A DNA stretch of 64,000 nucleotides, from NCBI RefSeq assembly GCF_023554255.2, contig NZ_JAMJWD020000004.1:434001-498000 (forward strand). The letters are read 5' to 3'. A program made the translations under genes and the position numbers. This stretch comes from Phyllobacterium sp. 21LDTY02-6. Its GTDB lineage: Bacteria; Pseudomonadota; Alphaproteobacteria; Rhizobiales; Rhizobiaceae. This document shows positions 27,103 to 35,894 of the stretch, in pieces. Position 1 is the first letter of the stretch. Each line of letters starts with the position of its first letter. The notes below the pieces were generated by a model. That model saw only the letters and a program-made list of their open reading frames with translations, was not told the origin of the DNA and made no database searches.

Positions 27103-28403
27103 TCTCGCCCTTGCGAATTCAGCCTGATTGCCACCGACCTGCCATGCGCATCGAGACCTTCCGCACGGGCCATCTCGATGGCGGCGGGGCCGAGAGCCCG
27201 CAGCTGCTCCACTCCCAGCTTCAGGATGGACGTTCGCTTGACATAGTCAAGCACGGAAAGACCGGAGGAGAATCGTGCGGAGCGCGCCGTCGGCAGCACA
27301 TGGTTGGAGCCGCCGACATAATCGCCGATGACTTCGGGCGTATAGCGGCCAAGGAATATTGCCCCGGCATTGCGTATGCCGGCGAGCAGCGGCTCGGGAT
27401 CAGCGGTGGCGATTTCCAGATGTTCGGCGGCGATGCGGTTGGCGAGCGGCACTGCGGCGGCAAGATCGTCGACGAGGATGACCGCGCCGAAATCGCGCCA
27501 GCTTGCCGATGCGGTTTCGACGCGCGGCAAGGTTCGCAACTGGCGCTCGACGGCTGCCATGACGGCCTCGGCGAAGGCGGCGTCGTCCGTGATCAATATC
27601 GATTGCGCCGCCGTGTCGTGTTCGGCCTGCGCCATGAGATCGGCGGCGATCCAGTCCGGATCATTGTCCGCATCGGCAATGATGAGGACTTCGGACGGGC
27701 CGGCGATCATGTCGATGCCAACCGTTCCGAACACCCGGCGCTTGGCTGCGGCGACATAGGCATTTCCCGGGCCGACGATCTTCGCCACCGGCGCTATGGT
27801 GCCGGTGCCATAGGCAAGCGCTGCGATCGCCTGTGCGCCGCCGACGCGGTAGATCTCCGAAACGCCGGCGAGCCGCGCCGCGACGAGCACCAGCGGGTTC
27901 AACACTCCACCCGGCGACGGCACCACCATGACGATGCGCTCGACGCCGGCCACCCTGGCAGGAACGGCATTCATCAATACCGAACTCGGATAGCTCGCGG
28001 TTCCGCCCGGAACATAGAGGCCGACGGATTCGATCGCCGTCCAGCGCGAGCCAAGCTCGACGCCGAGCGCATCGGTATAATGATCGTCCTTCGGCAATTG
28101 GCGCGCATGATGGGAATGGATGCGGTCACGCGCCAGCGTCAGCGCCTCGACCGTCGCAGCCGGCGCGGCGGCAACGGCATCGTCGATCTGCGCGCTGGTA
28201 ATGGCGATACCATGTTCGGCAAGGTCTATCCGGTCGAACTTCAGCGAATAGTCGATGAGAGCGGCATCGCCCTCGTTGCGCACCCGCCTGATGATCTCCG
28301 CCACGGCGAGATCGACATCTTCCGACACCTCGCGCTTCGTTGCGAGGAAAGCAGCAAACCGCGCCTCGAAATCGGCTTCCGACTGTCTAAGCACAACTAC
28401 CAC
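27099..28403 (-). CDS. hisD: Histidinol dehydrogenase
   Basis: Catalyses the last two steps of histidine synthesis, histidinol to histidine, with NAD and a zinc ion. The 434-residue product has [46 protein letters not shown] and [13 protein letters not shown] (zinc and catalytic histidines), and ends with [20 protein letters not shown]. The GTG start at 28403 is chosen because AGGAG lies eight bases upstream and it fits the family length. It lies between DUF2948 and UPF0262. Confidence 0.96.
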   Translation of the reverse strand: MVVVLRQSEADFEARFAAFLATKREVSEDVDLAVAEIIRRVRNEGDAALIDYSLKFDRIDLAEHGIAITSAQIDDAVAAAPAATVEALTLARDRIHSHHARQLPKDDHYTDALGVELGSRWTAIESVGLYVPGGTASYPSSVLMNAVPARVAGVERIVMVVPSPGGVLNPLVLVAARLAGVSEIYRVGGAQAIAALAYGTGTIAPVAKIVGPGNAYVAAAKRRVFGTVGIDMIAGPSEVLIIADADNDPDWIAADLMAQAEHDTAAQSILITDDAAFAEAVMAAVERQLRTLPRVETASASWRDFGAVILVDDLAAAVPLANRIAAEHLEIATADPEPLLAGIRNAGAIFLGRYTPEVIGDYVGGSNHVLPTARSARFSSGLSVLDYVKRTSILKLGVEQLRALGPAAIEMARAEGLDAHGRSVAIRLNSQGRE

Positions 28404-28468
28404 ACCGCTACTCCTGCCGCCTGCCGCTGTCCATTCGCCCGGATCATCGCCCGATGCCGGTCCATCGC

Positions 28469-28906
28469 CTAAAGTTCGTGATCGGGTTTCGCCTGGGTTT
28501 CCCATGCGGGGCCGAGATCGGTAAGCTGGACCTCGATCGCCTCCACCTCGAAGCGGAGCGCCTTGTTGGCCGCAAAGACGATCTCGATCGTCCCGGACGG
28601 CGCATCGGTGGCAGTGAAGCGGATGGCGAGGATCGACAGGACGTCATCCTTGAACTGGCGGTCTATCCCGGTGGCGCGCAGATTGGTGGCGCGGCTGAAA
28701 TAGACGGCGGTGCGGCGGCGCTCGAAACTGCGATGCCGCTTGCCATCGGCCGCAAGCTCCCAGACGAAACGGTTTACCCCGAGCACGAGCTTTGCTTCAG
28801 TCGCCAGAAAGTCGATATCACCGACCTTGAGGACGGCATCCTGCAGATGCGCCGAAACGATCTGGAGATCTTCCTCATCCAGCGCAATCAGTTTGAGCGT
28901 GCTCAT
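28469..28906 (-). CDS. DUF2948 family protein
   Basis: A 145-residue alphaproteobacterial protein: STLKLIALDEEDLQIVSAHL, QDAVLKVGDIDFLATEAKLV and NRFVWELAADGKRHRSFERR match the DUF2948 pattern. The function is unknown, and in this order the family is regularly found just before hisD. The ATG at 28906 has GAGG upstream. It is the first gene of the leftward run that ends at yacG. Confidence 0.92.
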   Translation of the reverse strand: MSTLKLIALDEEDLQIVSAHLQDAVLKVGDIDFLATEAKLVLGVNRFVWELAADGKRHRSFERRRTAVYFSRATNLRATGIDRQFKDDVLSILAIRFTATDAPSGTIEIVFAANKALRFEVEAIEVQLTDLGPAWETQAKPDHEL

Positions 28907-28998
28907 ATGTTCTTGCCTCATTCGCAGGTAATGGCTCTGTTCGGTACCTACCTGTTAGAGTAAACCGTGCGGAATTGGAATTATCCATCGGCAATATT

Positions 28999-29032
28999 CA
29001 AAGCTGCCGCGGGTTGTTTTCCACACGGCAGC
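28999..29032 (-). terminator. Probable terminator of murA
   Basis: On the minus strand GCTGCCG (29032-29026) pairs with CGGCAGC (29009-29003) and is followed by TTTGAA. It lies about 32 bases past the murA stop. The T run is short, so confidence is limited. Confidence 0.45.
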
Positions 29033-29063
29033 CGCAGGGCATGCAGGGCCTTGCCGGATGCGG

Positions 29064-30353
29064 TCAGTCGCTGATGCGTTCGACCACCGCGCCGCAACGC
29101 GTCAGCTTTTCCTCGAGGCGCTCGAAGCCCCGGTCGAGGTGGTAGACGCGGTTGACGGTGGTCTCGCCTTCGGCGGCGAGGCCGGCGATGACGAGCGACA
29201 CCGAGGCGCGCAAATCGGTCGCCATGACCGGCGCGCCACGCAGGCGCTCGACGCCTTCGATCGTCGCTGTCTGGCCGGAGAGCGAAATCTTCGCGCCGAG
29301 CCGCGCCAGTTCCTGCACGTGCATGAAGCGGTTCTCGAAAATCGTCTCGGTGATCTGCGACGTGCCCTTGGCTTTCGTCATGAGGCCCATGAACTGCGCC
29401 TGCAGGTCGGTGGGGAAGCCTGGAAATGGCTGCGTCGTCACATCGACCGGCATGATCCCATGGCCGTTGCGCACGATGCGGAGGCCGGAATTGGTTTCCG
29501 ATATTTCCGCGCCCGCCTGGCCGAGCGTCGTCAGTGCCGACTTGAGGAGATTGGCGTCGGCCCCTTCAAGGATGACGTCGCCGCCGGTCATCGCCACCGC
29601 CATGGCATAGGTGCCGGTCTCGATACGGTCCGGAATGACGCGAACGCGCGCGCCGGAAAGGCTCGTCACGCCCTCGATGGTGATGGTGTCGGTGCCGGCG
29701 CCGGTGATCTTCGCGCCCATGGCATTGAGGCAATCGGCGAGATTGACGACTTCCGGCTCCTGCGCGGCGTTTTCGATGATCGTCTCGCCCTTGGCCAGCG
29801 TCGCGGCCATCAGCATGACATGGGTGGCGCCGACGGAGACTTTCGGGAAGGTGAAGCGCGTTCCGACAAGGCCGCCCTTGGCGCTGGCCTTCACATAGCC
29901 GTTCTCGATCTCGATCTCCGCGCCGAGCGCGGCAAGGCCCTCGATGAAGAGATCGACCGGCCGCGTCCCGATGGCGCAGCCGCCCGGCAGCGACACCGTC
30001 GCCGTGCCCATGCGGGCGAGGAGCGGCCCGATGACCCAGAAGCTGGCGCGCATCTTCGAAACGAGCTCGTAGGGCGCCATCGTGTCGACGATGTTGCGGG
30101 CGGTGAAATGAATGGTGCGGGAATAGGCGCCGTCCTGGCGTTCGCGCCGGCCATTGACCGAATAATCCACGCCGTGATTGCCGAGGATACGGATCAGTTG
30201 TTCCACATCGGCGAGGTGCGGCACGTTTTCGAGCGTCAGCGTGTCGTCCGTCAGCAGCGATGCGATCATCAACGGCAATGCCGCATTCTTGGCGCCCGAA
30301 ATCGGAATGACGCCATTGAGCTTGTTACCGCCAACAATCTTGATGCGATCCAT
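29064..30353 (-). CDS. murA: UDP-N-acetylglucosamine 1-carboxyvinyltransferase
   Basis: First committed step of peptidoglycan synthesis: transfers enolpyruvate from PEP to UDP-GlcNAc. The 429-residue product has [20 protein letters not shown] near the start, the catalytic cysteine Cys126 in [14 protein letters not shown] (the fosfomycin target, present here), and the C-terminal [10 protein letters not shown] region. Length is standard. It is monocistronic, with a small basic protein gene upstream on the same strand. Confidence 0.98.
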   Translation of the reverse strand: MDRIKIVGGNKLNGVIPISGAKNAALPLMIASLLTDDTLTLENVPHLADVEQLIRILGNHGVDYSVNGRRERQDGAYSRTIHFTARNIVDTMAPYELVSKMRASFWVIGPLLARMGTATVSLPGGCAIGTRPVDLFIEGLAALGAEIEIENGYVKASAKGGLVGTRFTFPKVSVGATHVMLMAATLAKGETIIENAAQEPEVVNLADCLNAMGAKITGAGTDTITIEGVTSLSGARVRVIPDRIETGTYAMAVAMTGGDVILEGADANLLKSALTTLGQAGAEISETNSGLRIVRNGHGIMPVDVTTQPFPGFPTDLQAQFMGLMTKAKGTSQITETIFENRFMHVQELARLGAKISLSGQTATIEGVERLRGAPVMATDLRASVSLVIAGLAAEGETTVNRVYHLDRGFERLEEKLTRCGAVVERISD

Positions 30354-30469
30354 AATTTGTCACTTTCGCGGGAAGACCCGTCCTGTCGTTAAGCCCCTTG
30401 AGAAGGCGGTTGATGTAAACCATCGCGCAAAATGGTTCAAGAAAGGCTTTATGACCGGAGTAAGGCCGA

Positions 30470-30661
30470 TCATGATTCACCGGTGGATGAACGCTCTTCA
30501 GTCTCTGTCGCCGCCTTCAGACCCTCGTCGCGCTCATCCGGCGCCCCGGCGCGACGTGAACGCGTCTGCTGCTTGCGCCGCGCCAGATTGGCGCGCAACT
30601 GCTCGGAACGGCGCTTTTCACGGTTTTCCTGCTCGGTATTTGGCTTCTTTGACGACGACAT
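30470..30661 (-). CDS. Small charged protein upstream of murA, 63 aa
   Basis: A product of 63 residues, highly charged and without hydrophobic segments: KRRSEQLRANLARRKQQTRS is the core. Short proteins with this arginine/lysine-rich 'RAEQLRANLKRRKAQ' look are common next to murA in Hyphomicrobiales and have no known function. The ATG at 30661 has GAGGAA almost adjacent, which is closer than ideal, so the start is uncertain. Confidence 0.7.
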   Translation of the reverse strand: MSSSKKPNTEQENREKRRSEQLRANLARRKQQTRSRRAGAPDERDEGLKAATETEERSSTGES

Positions 30662-30799
30662 TTCCTCAGACTCATGCAAATCGGACAACCCACATGCCGG
30701 CTCATATTCCAGCCGGCCAGATAAATTACAAAGAGAATACGATTGCTTGCTTGCGATTTCATCAATGATATGGCAGAAGTCCGCCGCGTTCGCAAATCG

Positions 30800-30874
30800 G
30801 CTGCGGTAGCTCAGTGGTAGAGCACTCCATTGGTAATGGAGAGGTCGAGAGTTCAATCCTCTCTCGCAGCACCA
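30800..30874 (+). tRNA. tRNA-Thr (GGT)
   Basis: A 75-nt cloverleaf: acceptor GCTGCGG pairs with TCGCAGC, the D-arm is AGCTCAGTGGTAGAGC, the anticodon stem CTCCA/TGGAG frames TTGGTAA with anticodon GGT, the T-arm is GAGAGTTCAATCCTCTC, and CCA is encoded. Confidence 0.96.
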
Positions 30875-30905
30875 TCCCATCTCGTTGATATTTCCACCCC
30901 GTCCG

Positions 30906-31907
30906 TCATTTCATCGCAATGACGACCTTGCCTTTCGCGCGGCCCGTTTCGACATGGGCCAGTGCTTCATTGGTCTGTGCGAAGGGGAAGACGCGATCGA
31001 TCACCGGGCGGATGGCGCCGGCCTCGATCAGCGCGCCGATCCTTGCAAGCTGGTCGCCATTCGCCGTCATGAACAGAAATGAATAATCGATACCGCGGCG
31101 CCGAGCCTTGCTTCTGATGCCGAAGCTCATCAGGCGCATGATCTGGCGCAACGGCCAGCCGGAGCCGTTCTGCCGGGCGAAATCCGGATCGGGCGGGCCC
31201 GAGATCGAAATCAGCTTCCCGCCGGGCTTCAGCACCTCAAGGGATTTCTCCAGCGTGTCCTTGCCGAGGCTGTTGAGAACGACGTCGTAGCCCTCGATCA
31301 CCTCCTCGAATTTCTCATTCCTGTAGTCGATGACGACGTCCGCGCCGAGACTTCGGACGAGTTCGATATTGCCGGTGCTCGTGGTCGTCGCCACATGGGC
31401 GCCAAGGTGCCTTGCAAGCTGGATGGCGATGGTGCCGACACCGCCCGAGCCGGCATGGATCAGAATCTTCTGCCCCTTCTCCAGACGGGCGCGCTCGACC
31501 AGCACCTGCCATGCGGTGAGCGCAACGAGAGGGATGGACGCCGCCTCTTCCATGGTGAGGTTTGCAGGCTTCGGCGCCACATCCGCCGCGTCGATGGCGA
31601 TATATTGCGCGAATGTTCCGATTCGATCCTGCTCCGGACGTGCATAGACCGCGTCGCCGGCCTTGAACCGCCGCACGTTACGGCCCACCCGGACGACAGT
31701 TCCGGCGACATCATTGCCGAGAATCAGCGGAAGCCGATAGGGCAGGATGAGCTTGAATTCTCCATCCCTGATCTTGGCATCGAGAACATTCACGCTGGCG
31801 GCATGGATCTCCACCATCACATCATTGTCACGCAGCTCCGGTTCGGGGACCTCGGCGAGGCGCAGCGCACCGCCCTTGGCGTAGCGGTCGATGAGAAATG
31901 CTTTCAT
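30906..31907 (-). CDS. Zinc-independent MDR family NADP oxidoreductase (quinone oxidoreductase-like)
   Basis: A 333-residue medium-chain dehydrogenase/reductase. The N-terminal GroES-like part has PELRDNDVMVEIHAASVNVLD and LILGNDVAGTVVRVG; the cofactor domain carries ILIHAGSGGVGTIAIQLARH. The zinc-binding cysteines of alcohol dehydrogenases are missing, which puts it in the quinone-oxidoreductase branch. It follows the SDR gene by 37 bases on the same strand, probably as one operon under the divergent HxlR regulator. The ATG at 31907 is preferred to a TTG three codons earlier. Confidence 0.92.
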   Translation of the reverse strand: MKAFLIDRYAKGGALRLAEVPEPELRDNDVMVEIHAASVNVLDAKIRDGEFKLILPYRLPLILGNDVAGTVVRVGRNVRRFKAGDAVYARPEQDRIGTFAQYIAIDAADVAPKPANLTMEEAASIPLVALTAWQVLVERARLEKGQKILIHAGSGGVGTIAIQLARHLGAHVATTTSTGNIELVRSLGADVVIDYRNEKFEEVIEGYDVVLNSLGKDTLEKSLEVLKPGGKLISISGPPDPDFARQNGSGWPLRQIMRLMSFGIRSKARRRGIDYSFLFMTANGDQLARIGALIEAGAIRPVIDRVFPFAQTNEALAHVETGRAKGKVVIAMK

Positions 31908-31944
31908 GATAGCCAACTTTCGCGCGAGGCCGGAAATAACTGGT

Positions 31945-32760
31945 TCAGTCGGTGAGCTTGCTGAATTTACGCAAATTCTTGTCGACGAAGGATTCGGGCA
32001 GGAAGCGGCGCATGAAACGAACCTGCCGCGCTACCTTTCCGGCAGTGTAGCGCCTTTTGGGCGATGCCGCATTGGCTGCCCGTACCACCGTGGCGGCCAC
32101 GATCTCCGGCGCCTCGCCTTCCTCGATAACATCGCGCATCCGCTGCTCGGCGGCGGCACGGACGGTATCATAGACGGCAAGCGGCCGATCGGGCCGGGTA
32201 AGGTTCTCCTCGAAGGAGGTGCGGATGCCGCCCGGCTCGACGAGCACGACACGGATGCCTTGCGTGCGGACCTCATGGTCGAGAGATTCCGAATAGCCCT
32301 CCAGCGCGTGCTTGGTCGATGAATAAAGCGCATTATACGGCGCGGGAATGAGCCCGAGTATGGAACTTACGTTGACGATACGGCCGCTGCGCTGGCGCCG
32401 CATCACCGGCAGCACCGCATTGGTGACGCGCAGGACGCCGAAGACGTTCACATCGAACACGGCCCGTGCCTGGGCGGCCGAGGATTCTTCCGCGCCGCCG
32501 AGCAGCCCGACCCCGGCATTGTTGACGAGGAGGTCGATCTGCCCCGTCCGGCTCAAAACCTCGTCGACCAGCGCCTGGACAGACGCATCATCCGTCACGT
32601 CACAGACCAGCATCGTGACTCCATCCGGACCATTGGCCGCCGGCTTCCGGCTGGTGCCGAAGACGCGGTAACCATCGCGCCGCAGCGCCTGTGCGGTGAC
32701 CAGCCCGATGCCTGAGGAAGCGCCCGTCACGATGGCGACCCGGTTGTCTTTGTTGCTCAT
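31945..32760 (-). CDS. SDR family oxidoreductase
   Basis: A 271-residue classical SDR. VAIVTGASSGIGLVTAQAL is at residues 8-26, LLVNNAGVGLLGG near residue 89, and the catalytic Ser and Tyr-x3-Lys are in VSSILGLIPAPYNALYSSTK. The C-terminal KVARQVRFMRRFLPESFVDK resembles SDRs acting on lipophilic ketones. It is divergent from the HxlR regulator with tight palindromic DNA between them and is followed by the MDR oxidoreductase. The pair looks like a detoxification or reductive-stress operon. Confidence 0.92.
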   Translation of the reverse strand: MSNKDNRVAIVTGASSGIGLVTAQALRRDGYRVFGTSRKPAANGPDGVTMLVCDVTDDASVQALVDEVLSRTGQIDLLVNNAGVGLLGGAEESSAAQARAVFDVNVFGVLRVTNAVLPVMRRQRSGRIVNVSSILGLIPAPYNALYSSTKHALEGYSESLDHEVRTQGIRVVLVEPGGIRTSFEENLTRPDRPLAVYDTVRAAAEQRMRDVIEEGEAPEIVAATVVRAANAASPKRRYTAGKVARQVRFMRRFLPESFVDKNLRKFSKLTD

Positions 32761-32805
32761 TTTCCTGAACCTTCATTTTGTCGTGGAATATCGATGAGCA
32801 ATCAG

Positions 32806-32848
32806 TTACTATTATTTTAGTAGTAAGTCACTATCAAAAAGATACTAA
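32806..32848. promoter_or_regulatory. Candidate HxlR operator with paired inverted repeats
   Basis: An inverted repeat spans 32806-32826 with arms TTACTA and TAGTAA around an AT-rich centre. Immediately downstream is a second imperfect one with arms TATC and GATA around AAAAA (up to about 32848). The region overlaps the expected ribosome site of the HxlR gene and lies 46-88 bases upstream of the divergent SDR start, where an HxlR-type repressor would control both directions. Confidence 0.55.
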
Positions 32849-32849
32849 C

Positions 32850-33281
32850 ATGAAAAAACTTTCCGACCTGCCCTGTCCCATCGCACGCAGCCTCGCCCTC
32901 ATAGGGGATGCCTGGAGCATGCTCATCATGCGCGACGCCCATGCGGGCCTGACCCGCTTCGATGAATTCCGCCGCAGCCTCGGCATCGCCCCGACCATGT
33001 TGACCGCGCGGCTCGCAGCCCTCACGGGCGAGGGGATATTGGAGAAGCGGCGCTATTCCATCCGTCCGCCAAGGGATGAATATGTGCTGACCGAAGCCGG
33101 CCGCGATTTCCTGCCCGTGCTGTTCGCCATCGGCGCATGGGGCCGCAAGCACCGCGGCGACGGCAAGATCACGCGGTTCTACGACGCCGAGACGGGAACG
33201 GAGATCGATCCGCTGACCATCGATCGCGGTACGGGCGCGCCGATCGGGACGCGACCCATCCGCATCGCCGAAGTCGATTGA
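32850..33281 (+). CDS. HxlR family winged-helix regulator
   Basis: A 143-residue regulator. The N-terminal cysteine in LSDLPCPIARSLALIGDAWS is typical of HxlR/YodB-type sensors of electrophiles and quinones. The winged helix covers MLIMRDAHAGLTRFDEFRRS and LGIAPTMLTARLAALTGEGI, then RPPRDEYVLTEAGRDFLPVL. The ATG at 32850 is used; a longer frame reads through the operator region. It is divergent from an oxidoreductase operon, which it probably represses until an electrophile modifies the cysteine. Confidence 0.92.
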   Translation: MKKLSDLPCPIARSLALIGDAWSMLIMRDAHAGLTRFDEFRRSLGIAPTMLTARLAALTGEGILEKRRYSIRPPRDEYVLTEAGRDFLPVLFAIGAWGRKHRGDGKITRFYDAETGTEIDPLTIDRGTGAPIGTRPIRIAEVD

Positions 33282-33339
33282 ACTGCGGCCGCCTTGTTAC
33301 AATGAACCGGACGGGCAGCAATTCGTTCGACTTTTTCGT

Positions 33340-34254
33340 TTATTCGAACGTATCGAGTTCACTGCGGAAGGCATCGACCAGCCAGCCGGAGGCGGGGCCG
33401 AGCGGGCGATCGACCAGATGCAGCGCAAAGATCGAATAGGCGGTTTCCGGATAGGGCTCCAGATCGAGCGGCACGAGACGGCCGGCAGCCATGTCGTCGC
33501 GCACCATCCATTTCGGCAGGCCGCCCCAGCCGAGCCCGGCCAGCATCAACTCCCGCTTCGTCGCGACATCGGTAAGCCGCCAGGTACGATAGGCATAGAC
33601 GCCGAAGTCCATACCCTTGGTCTGTTCGCTCAGATCCGTCACCACCAGTTGCACATGTTCGCGCATGACCGATAGCGGCACCCGCCCGGGATAGAGCGCC
33701 AGCGGATGATCCGGCGCCGCGACAGGAAGCATGCTCGTCTGGCCAAGGCGCACCGTCGCCAGCGCGTCAAAGGGCGTGACCGGCGGGCCGCCGACAGCGA
33801 AATCCACCTGGCGCTTGAGAGCAAGGTCCCAGATGGTGCCGAGCGCACCGACATGAAGGCGCAGGCCAACCGTCGGAAACCGCGTCTCGAATGTCCGCAA
33901 CACGCTGGCGAGCACGGGCGTCGGGATATTGACGTCGACGGCGACGGCGATATTGGCTTCGATGCCCTCCTTCAGGCCCTGCACGCGCGAGCGGAGGTTC
34001 TGCAAGGCAAGCGCCATGCGCCGCGCATCTTCCAGCAGCGCCCGGCCAGCCTCGGTCAGCCGTGGCTCGCGCGTTCCCGACCGCTCGAAAAGCTTGAGCT
34101 CGAGCTGCGCTTCCAGATTGGCGATGGCATAGCTGATCACCGATTGGGAGCGATTGAGCCGGCGTGCCGCGGCCGAGAAACTGCCGGCATCCGCAATCGC
34201 GGCGAAGACGTTCAACTGGTCGAGGGTGGGGTTTGGCTGCATGGCGCGACTCAT
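33340..34254 (-). CDS. LysR family transcriptional regulator
   Basis: A 304-residue LysR protein. The helix-turn-helix covers TLDQLNVFAAIADAGSFSAA and RLNRSQSVISYAIANLEAQL, followed by the effector-binding domain. It is divergent from azoR with a 99-base gap, so it likely regulates that azoreductase, an arrangement seen in many proteobacteria. The effector is unknown, possibly a quinone or azo compound. Confidence 0.93.
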   Translation of the reverse strand: MSRAMQPNPTLDQLNVFAAIADAGSFSAAARRLNRSQSVISYAIANLEAQLELKLFERSGTREPRLTEAGRALLEDARRMALALQNLRSRVQGLKEGIEANIAVAVDVNIPTPVLASVLRTFETRFPTVGLRLHVGALGTIWDLALKRQVDFAVGGPPVTPFDALATVRLGQTSMLPVAAPDHPLALYPGRVPLSVMREHVQLVVTDLSEQTKGMDFGVYAYRTWRLTDVATKRELMLAGLGWGGLPKWMVRDDMAAGRLVPLDLEPYPETAYSIFALHLVDRPLGPASGWLVDAFRSELDTFE

Positions 34255-34353
34255 CTATTTATTCGATGGATTACATAGATATTTTCCCAGTTTTTTAGAT
34301 CGATGTCGAGGCCCAGATTAGCGTCATCAGTTTCAACGCCAAAGGATGACATC

Positions 34354-34971
34354 ATGTCCTCGATACTTCTCGTAACTTCCAGCCCGCGCGGCGACGCATC
34401 GCATTCGACGCGCATCGCCCGGGATTTCGCCCGGCGCCTGCAGGCCGGCCTGCCGAACAGCGAGCTCGTCACGCGCGACCTTGCCAGCGATCCCCTGCCC
34501 CATATCGACGCCGACTTCGCCAGCGGCATCTATACCCCGGCAGAAGCGCGCACCCCGGCGCAGCAGGCAGTCGTCGCCCGCTCCGACGCATTGGTGGACG
34601 AGCTCTTCGCCGCCGATACGATCGTCATCTCCACCGGCTTCATCAATTTCGGCATCTCGTCGAACCTGAAGACCTGGATCGACCATATCGCCCGCGCGGG
34701 GCGCACGTTCAGCTATGGTGCCGACGGCGCCAAGGGGCTGGTGACCGGCAAGAAGGTCTATGTGGTGCTGGCCTCCGGCGGCGTCTATTCGGACGGTCCA
34801 GCGGCGGCCTTCGACCAGGCGACGCCCTATCTTCGAACGGTACTGGGTTTCCTCGGCATGACCGATATCGAATTCGTCCGCATCGAAGGCGTGGCGATGG
34901 GCCCGGAAGCGGAGGCCAAGGCTATCGCCGAGGCAGTGGCGCGAACCAATGATTTCGCCCTTGCGGCCTGA
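34354..34971 (+). CDS. azoR: FMN-dependent NADH-azoreductase
   Basis: A 205-residue flavodoxin-fold enzyme that reduces quinones and azo dyes with NADH. The start SSILLVTSSPRGDASHSTRI carries the FMN-binding S-P-R-x-x-x-S motif; INFGISSNLKTWIDHIARAG and VLASGGVYSDGPA are also typical. The ATG at 34354 has AAAGGA seven bases upstream. Likely function: protection against thiol-reactive quinones, in keeping with the HxlR and MDR genes just upstream. Confidence 0.95.
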   Translation: MSSILLVTSSPRGDASHSTRIARDFARRLQAGLPNSELVTRDLASDPLPHIDADFASGIYTPAEARTPAQQAVVARSDALVDELFAADTIVISTGFINFGISSNLKTWIDHIARAGRTFSYGADGAKGLVTGKKVYVVLASGGVYSDGPAAAFDQATPYLRTVLGFLGMTDIEFVRIEGVAMGPEAEAKAIAEAVARTNDFALAA

Positions 34972-34982
34972 CCGCAAAAAAC

Positions 34983-35007
34983 AAAAGCGGGCCGCTGGCC
35001 CGCTTTT
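34983..35007. terminator. Bidirectional intrinsic terminator after azoR
   Basis: AAAAGCGGGCC (34983-34993) pairs with GGCCCGCTTTT (34997-35007) around a three-base loop, an 11-bp stem with T runs on both strands. It serves azoR from the left and the small gene at 35039 from the right. Confidence 0.9.
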
Positions 35008-35038
35008 TGTTGAATACTGCAAGTAACTCGAACTCGAA

Positions 35039-35227
35039 CTAACCCATACGCCGTTTCTGCTCTGCTTCGTCCAAACGTTTCAATTGATCGAGAATGCTTT
35101 CCGGTACTGTTTCTTCCACCTTGTATATTCCTGCCGCGCGTATCGCCGAGCGATAACAGGATTGCGAGATTTGTCGTCGCACAATTTGGGATAGCTGTTT
35201 TTCGTAGGTCCGGTTATTACCGTCCAT
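35039..35227 (-). CDS. Hypothetical 62-aa protein
   Basis: A soluble product of 62 residues, MDGNNRTYEKQLSQIVRRQI onward, with a C-terminal SILDQLKRLDEAEQKRRMG helix. GGAG lies nine bases before the ATG, and a shared terminator lies just past the stop, both of which support a real gene. The DNA is less GC-rich than the surroundings. No family is recognised. Confidence 0.65.
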   Translation of the reverse strand: MDGNNRTYEKQLSQIVRRQISQSCYRSAIRAAGIYKVEETVPESILDQLKRLDEAEQKRRMG

Positions 35228-35441
35228 CGATTAGACTCCAACTTTATTTTGTCGTTTAACCCATTCTCTACGAAGAAGGTTGGTATCTTTCCTACGTTAT
35301 TGGCCCTTAACGCAATGTGTCGCTGCGCCGCAGGCCTTAGTATTACACAACATCTCGGCAAAAGCGCCTCCCACCGCAACGGGAACGTCCTGCAGTTAAC
35401 AAACGTTTACCGACTGATTTTGTTCAACGGGGGATTTTGCA

Positions 35442-35885
35442 TTGGTGGAGACGTTCGAATACCTCAATTCGCTACCGGTCGTGCCGCATATCATCGCCCT
35501 CTTCATCGCCTATGCGCTGGCGGTGCCGATCGGCGTCGAGCGCGAGGCGGAAGAGCGCAGCGCCGGCGTGCGCACATTTCCGCTGGTGGCGCTGGCCAGC
35601 TGCGGCGTCATCCAGGGAACGGAGCATTTGACGACCGACAATCCCGAGGCGATGGCGCGCATCGTCGAAGGCCTGATCACCGGTGTCGGCTTCATCGGTG
35701 GCGGGGCGATCCTGCAATTGAAGGATTCGGTGCGCGGCACCGCCACGGCCGCCAGCATATGGGCGACCGGGGCCATCGGCATCTCGGCCGGGCTTGCAAG
35801 CTATGATGTCGCCATCATCATCTCGCTGTTCACATTTCTGACGCTGCGGCTGATGCTGCCCTTCAAGAAGGAGCCGAAACGGTAG
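35442..35885 (+). CDS. MgtC/SapB family membrane protein
   Basis: A 147-residue inner-membrane protein with about four helices and the MgtC/SapB core: ALAVPIGVEREAEERSAGVR, FPLVALASCGVIQG, LITGVGFIGGGAILQLKDSV, GTATAASIWATGAIGISAGL. It is a short form without the soluble C-terminal domain of virulence-type MgtC. Start codon TTG at 35442 or GTG at 35445, with GGGGGA upstream. The role is unclear; relatives matter for growth at low magnesium or act on ATP synthase. It is convergent with galE, nine bases apart. Confidence 0.9.
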   Translation: MVETFEYLNSLPVVPHIIALFIAYALAVPIGVEREAEERSAGVRTFPLVALASCGVIQGTEHLTTDNPEAMARIVEGLITGVGFIGGGAILQLKDSVRGTATAASIWATGAIGISAGLASYDVAIIISLFTFLTLRLMLPFKKEPKR

Positions 35886-35894
35886 CCCGGCGCG

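Noticed and set aside
29058-30392. A 444-codon open frame on the plus strand across murA
   Set aside because: It is the antisense shadow of murA, whose protein motifs are complete; the product is a His/Arg/Asp-rich composition typical of frames opposite high-GC genes.
35396-35410. CtrA-like box TTAA-N7-TTAC upstream of the mgtC-like gene
   Set aside because: One mismatch from the TTAA-N7-TTAA consensus, single occurrence, and expected by chance at this length; no support from the gene's known role.
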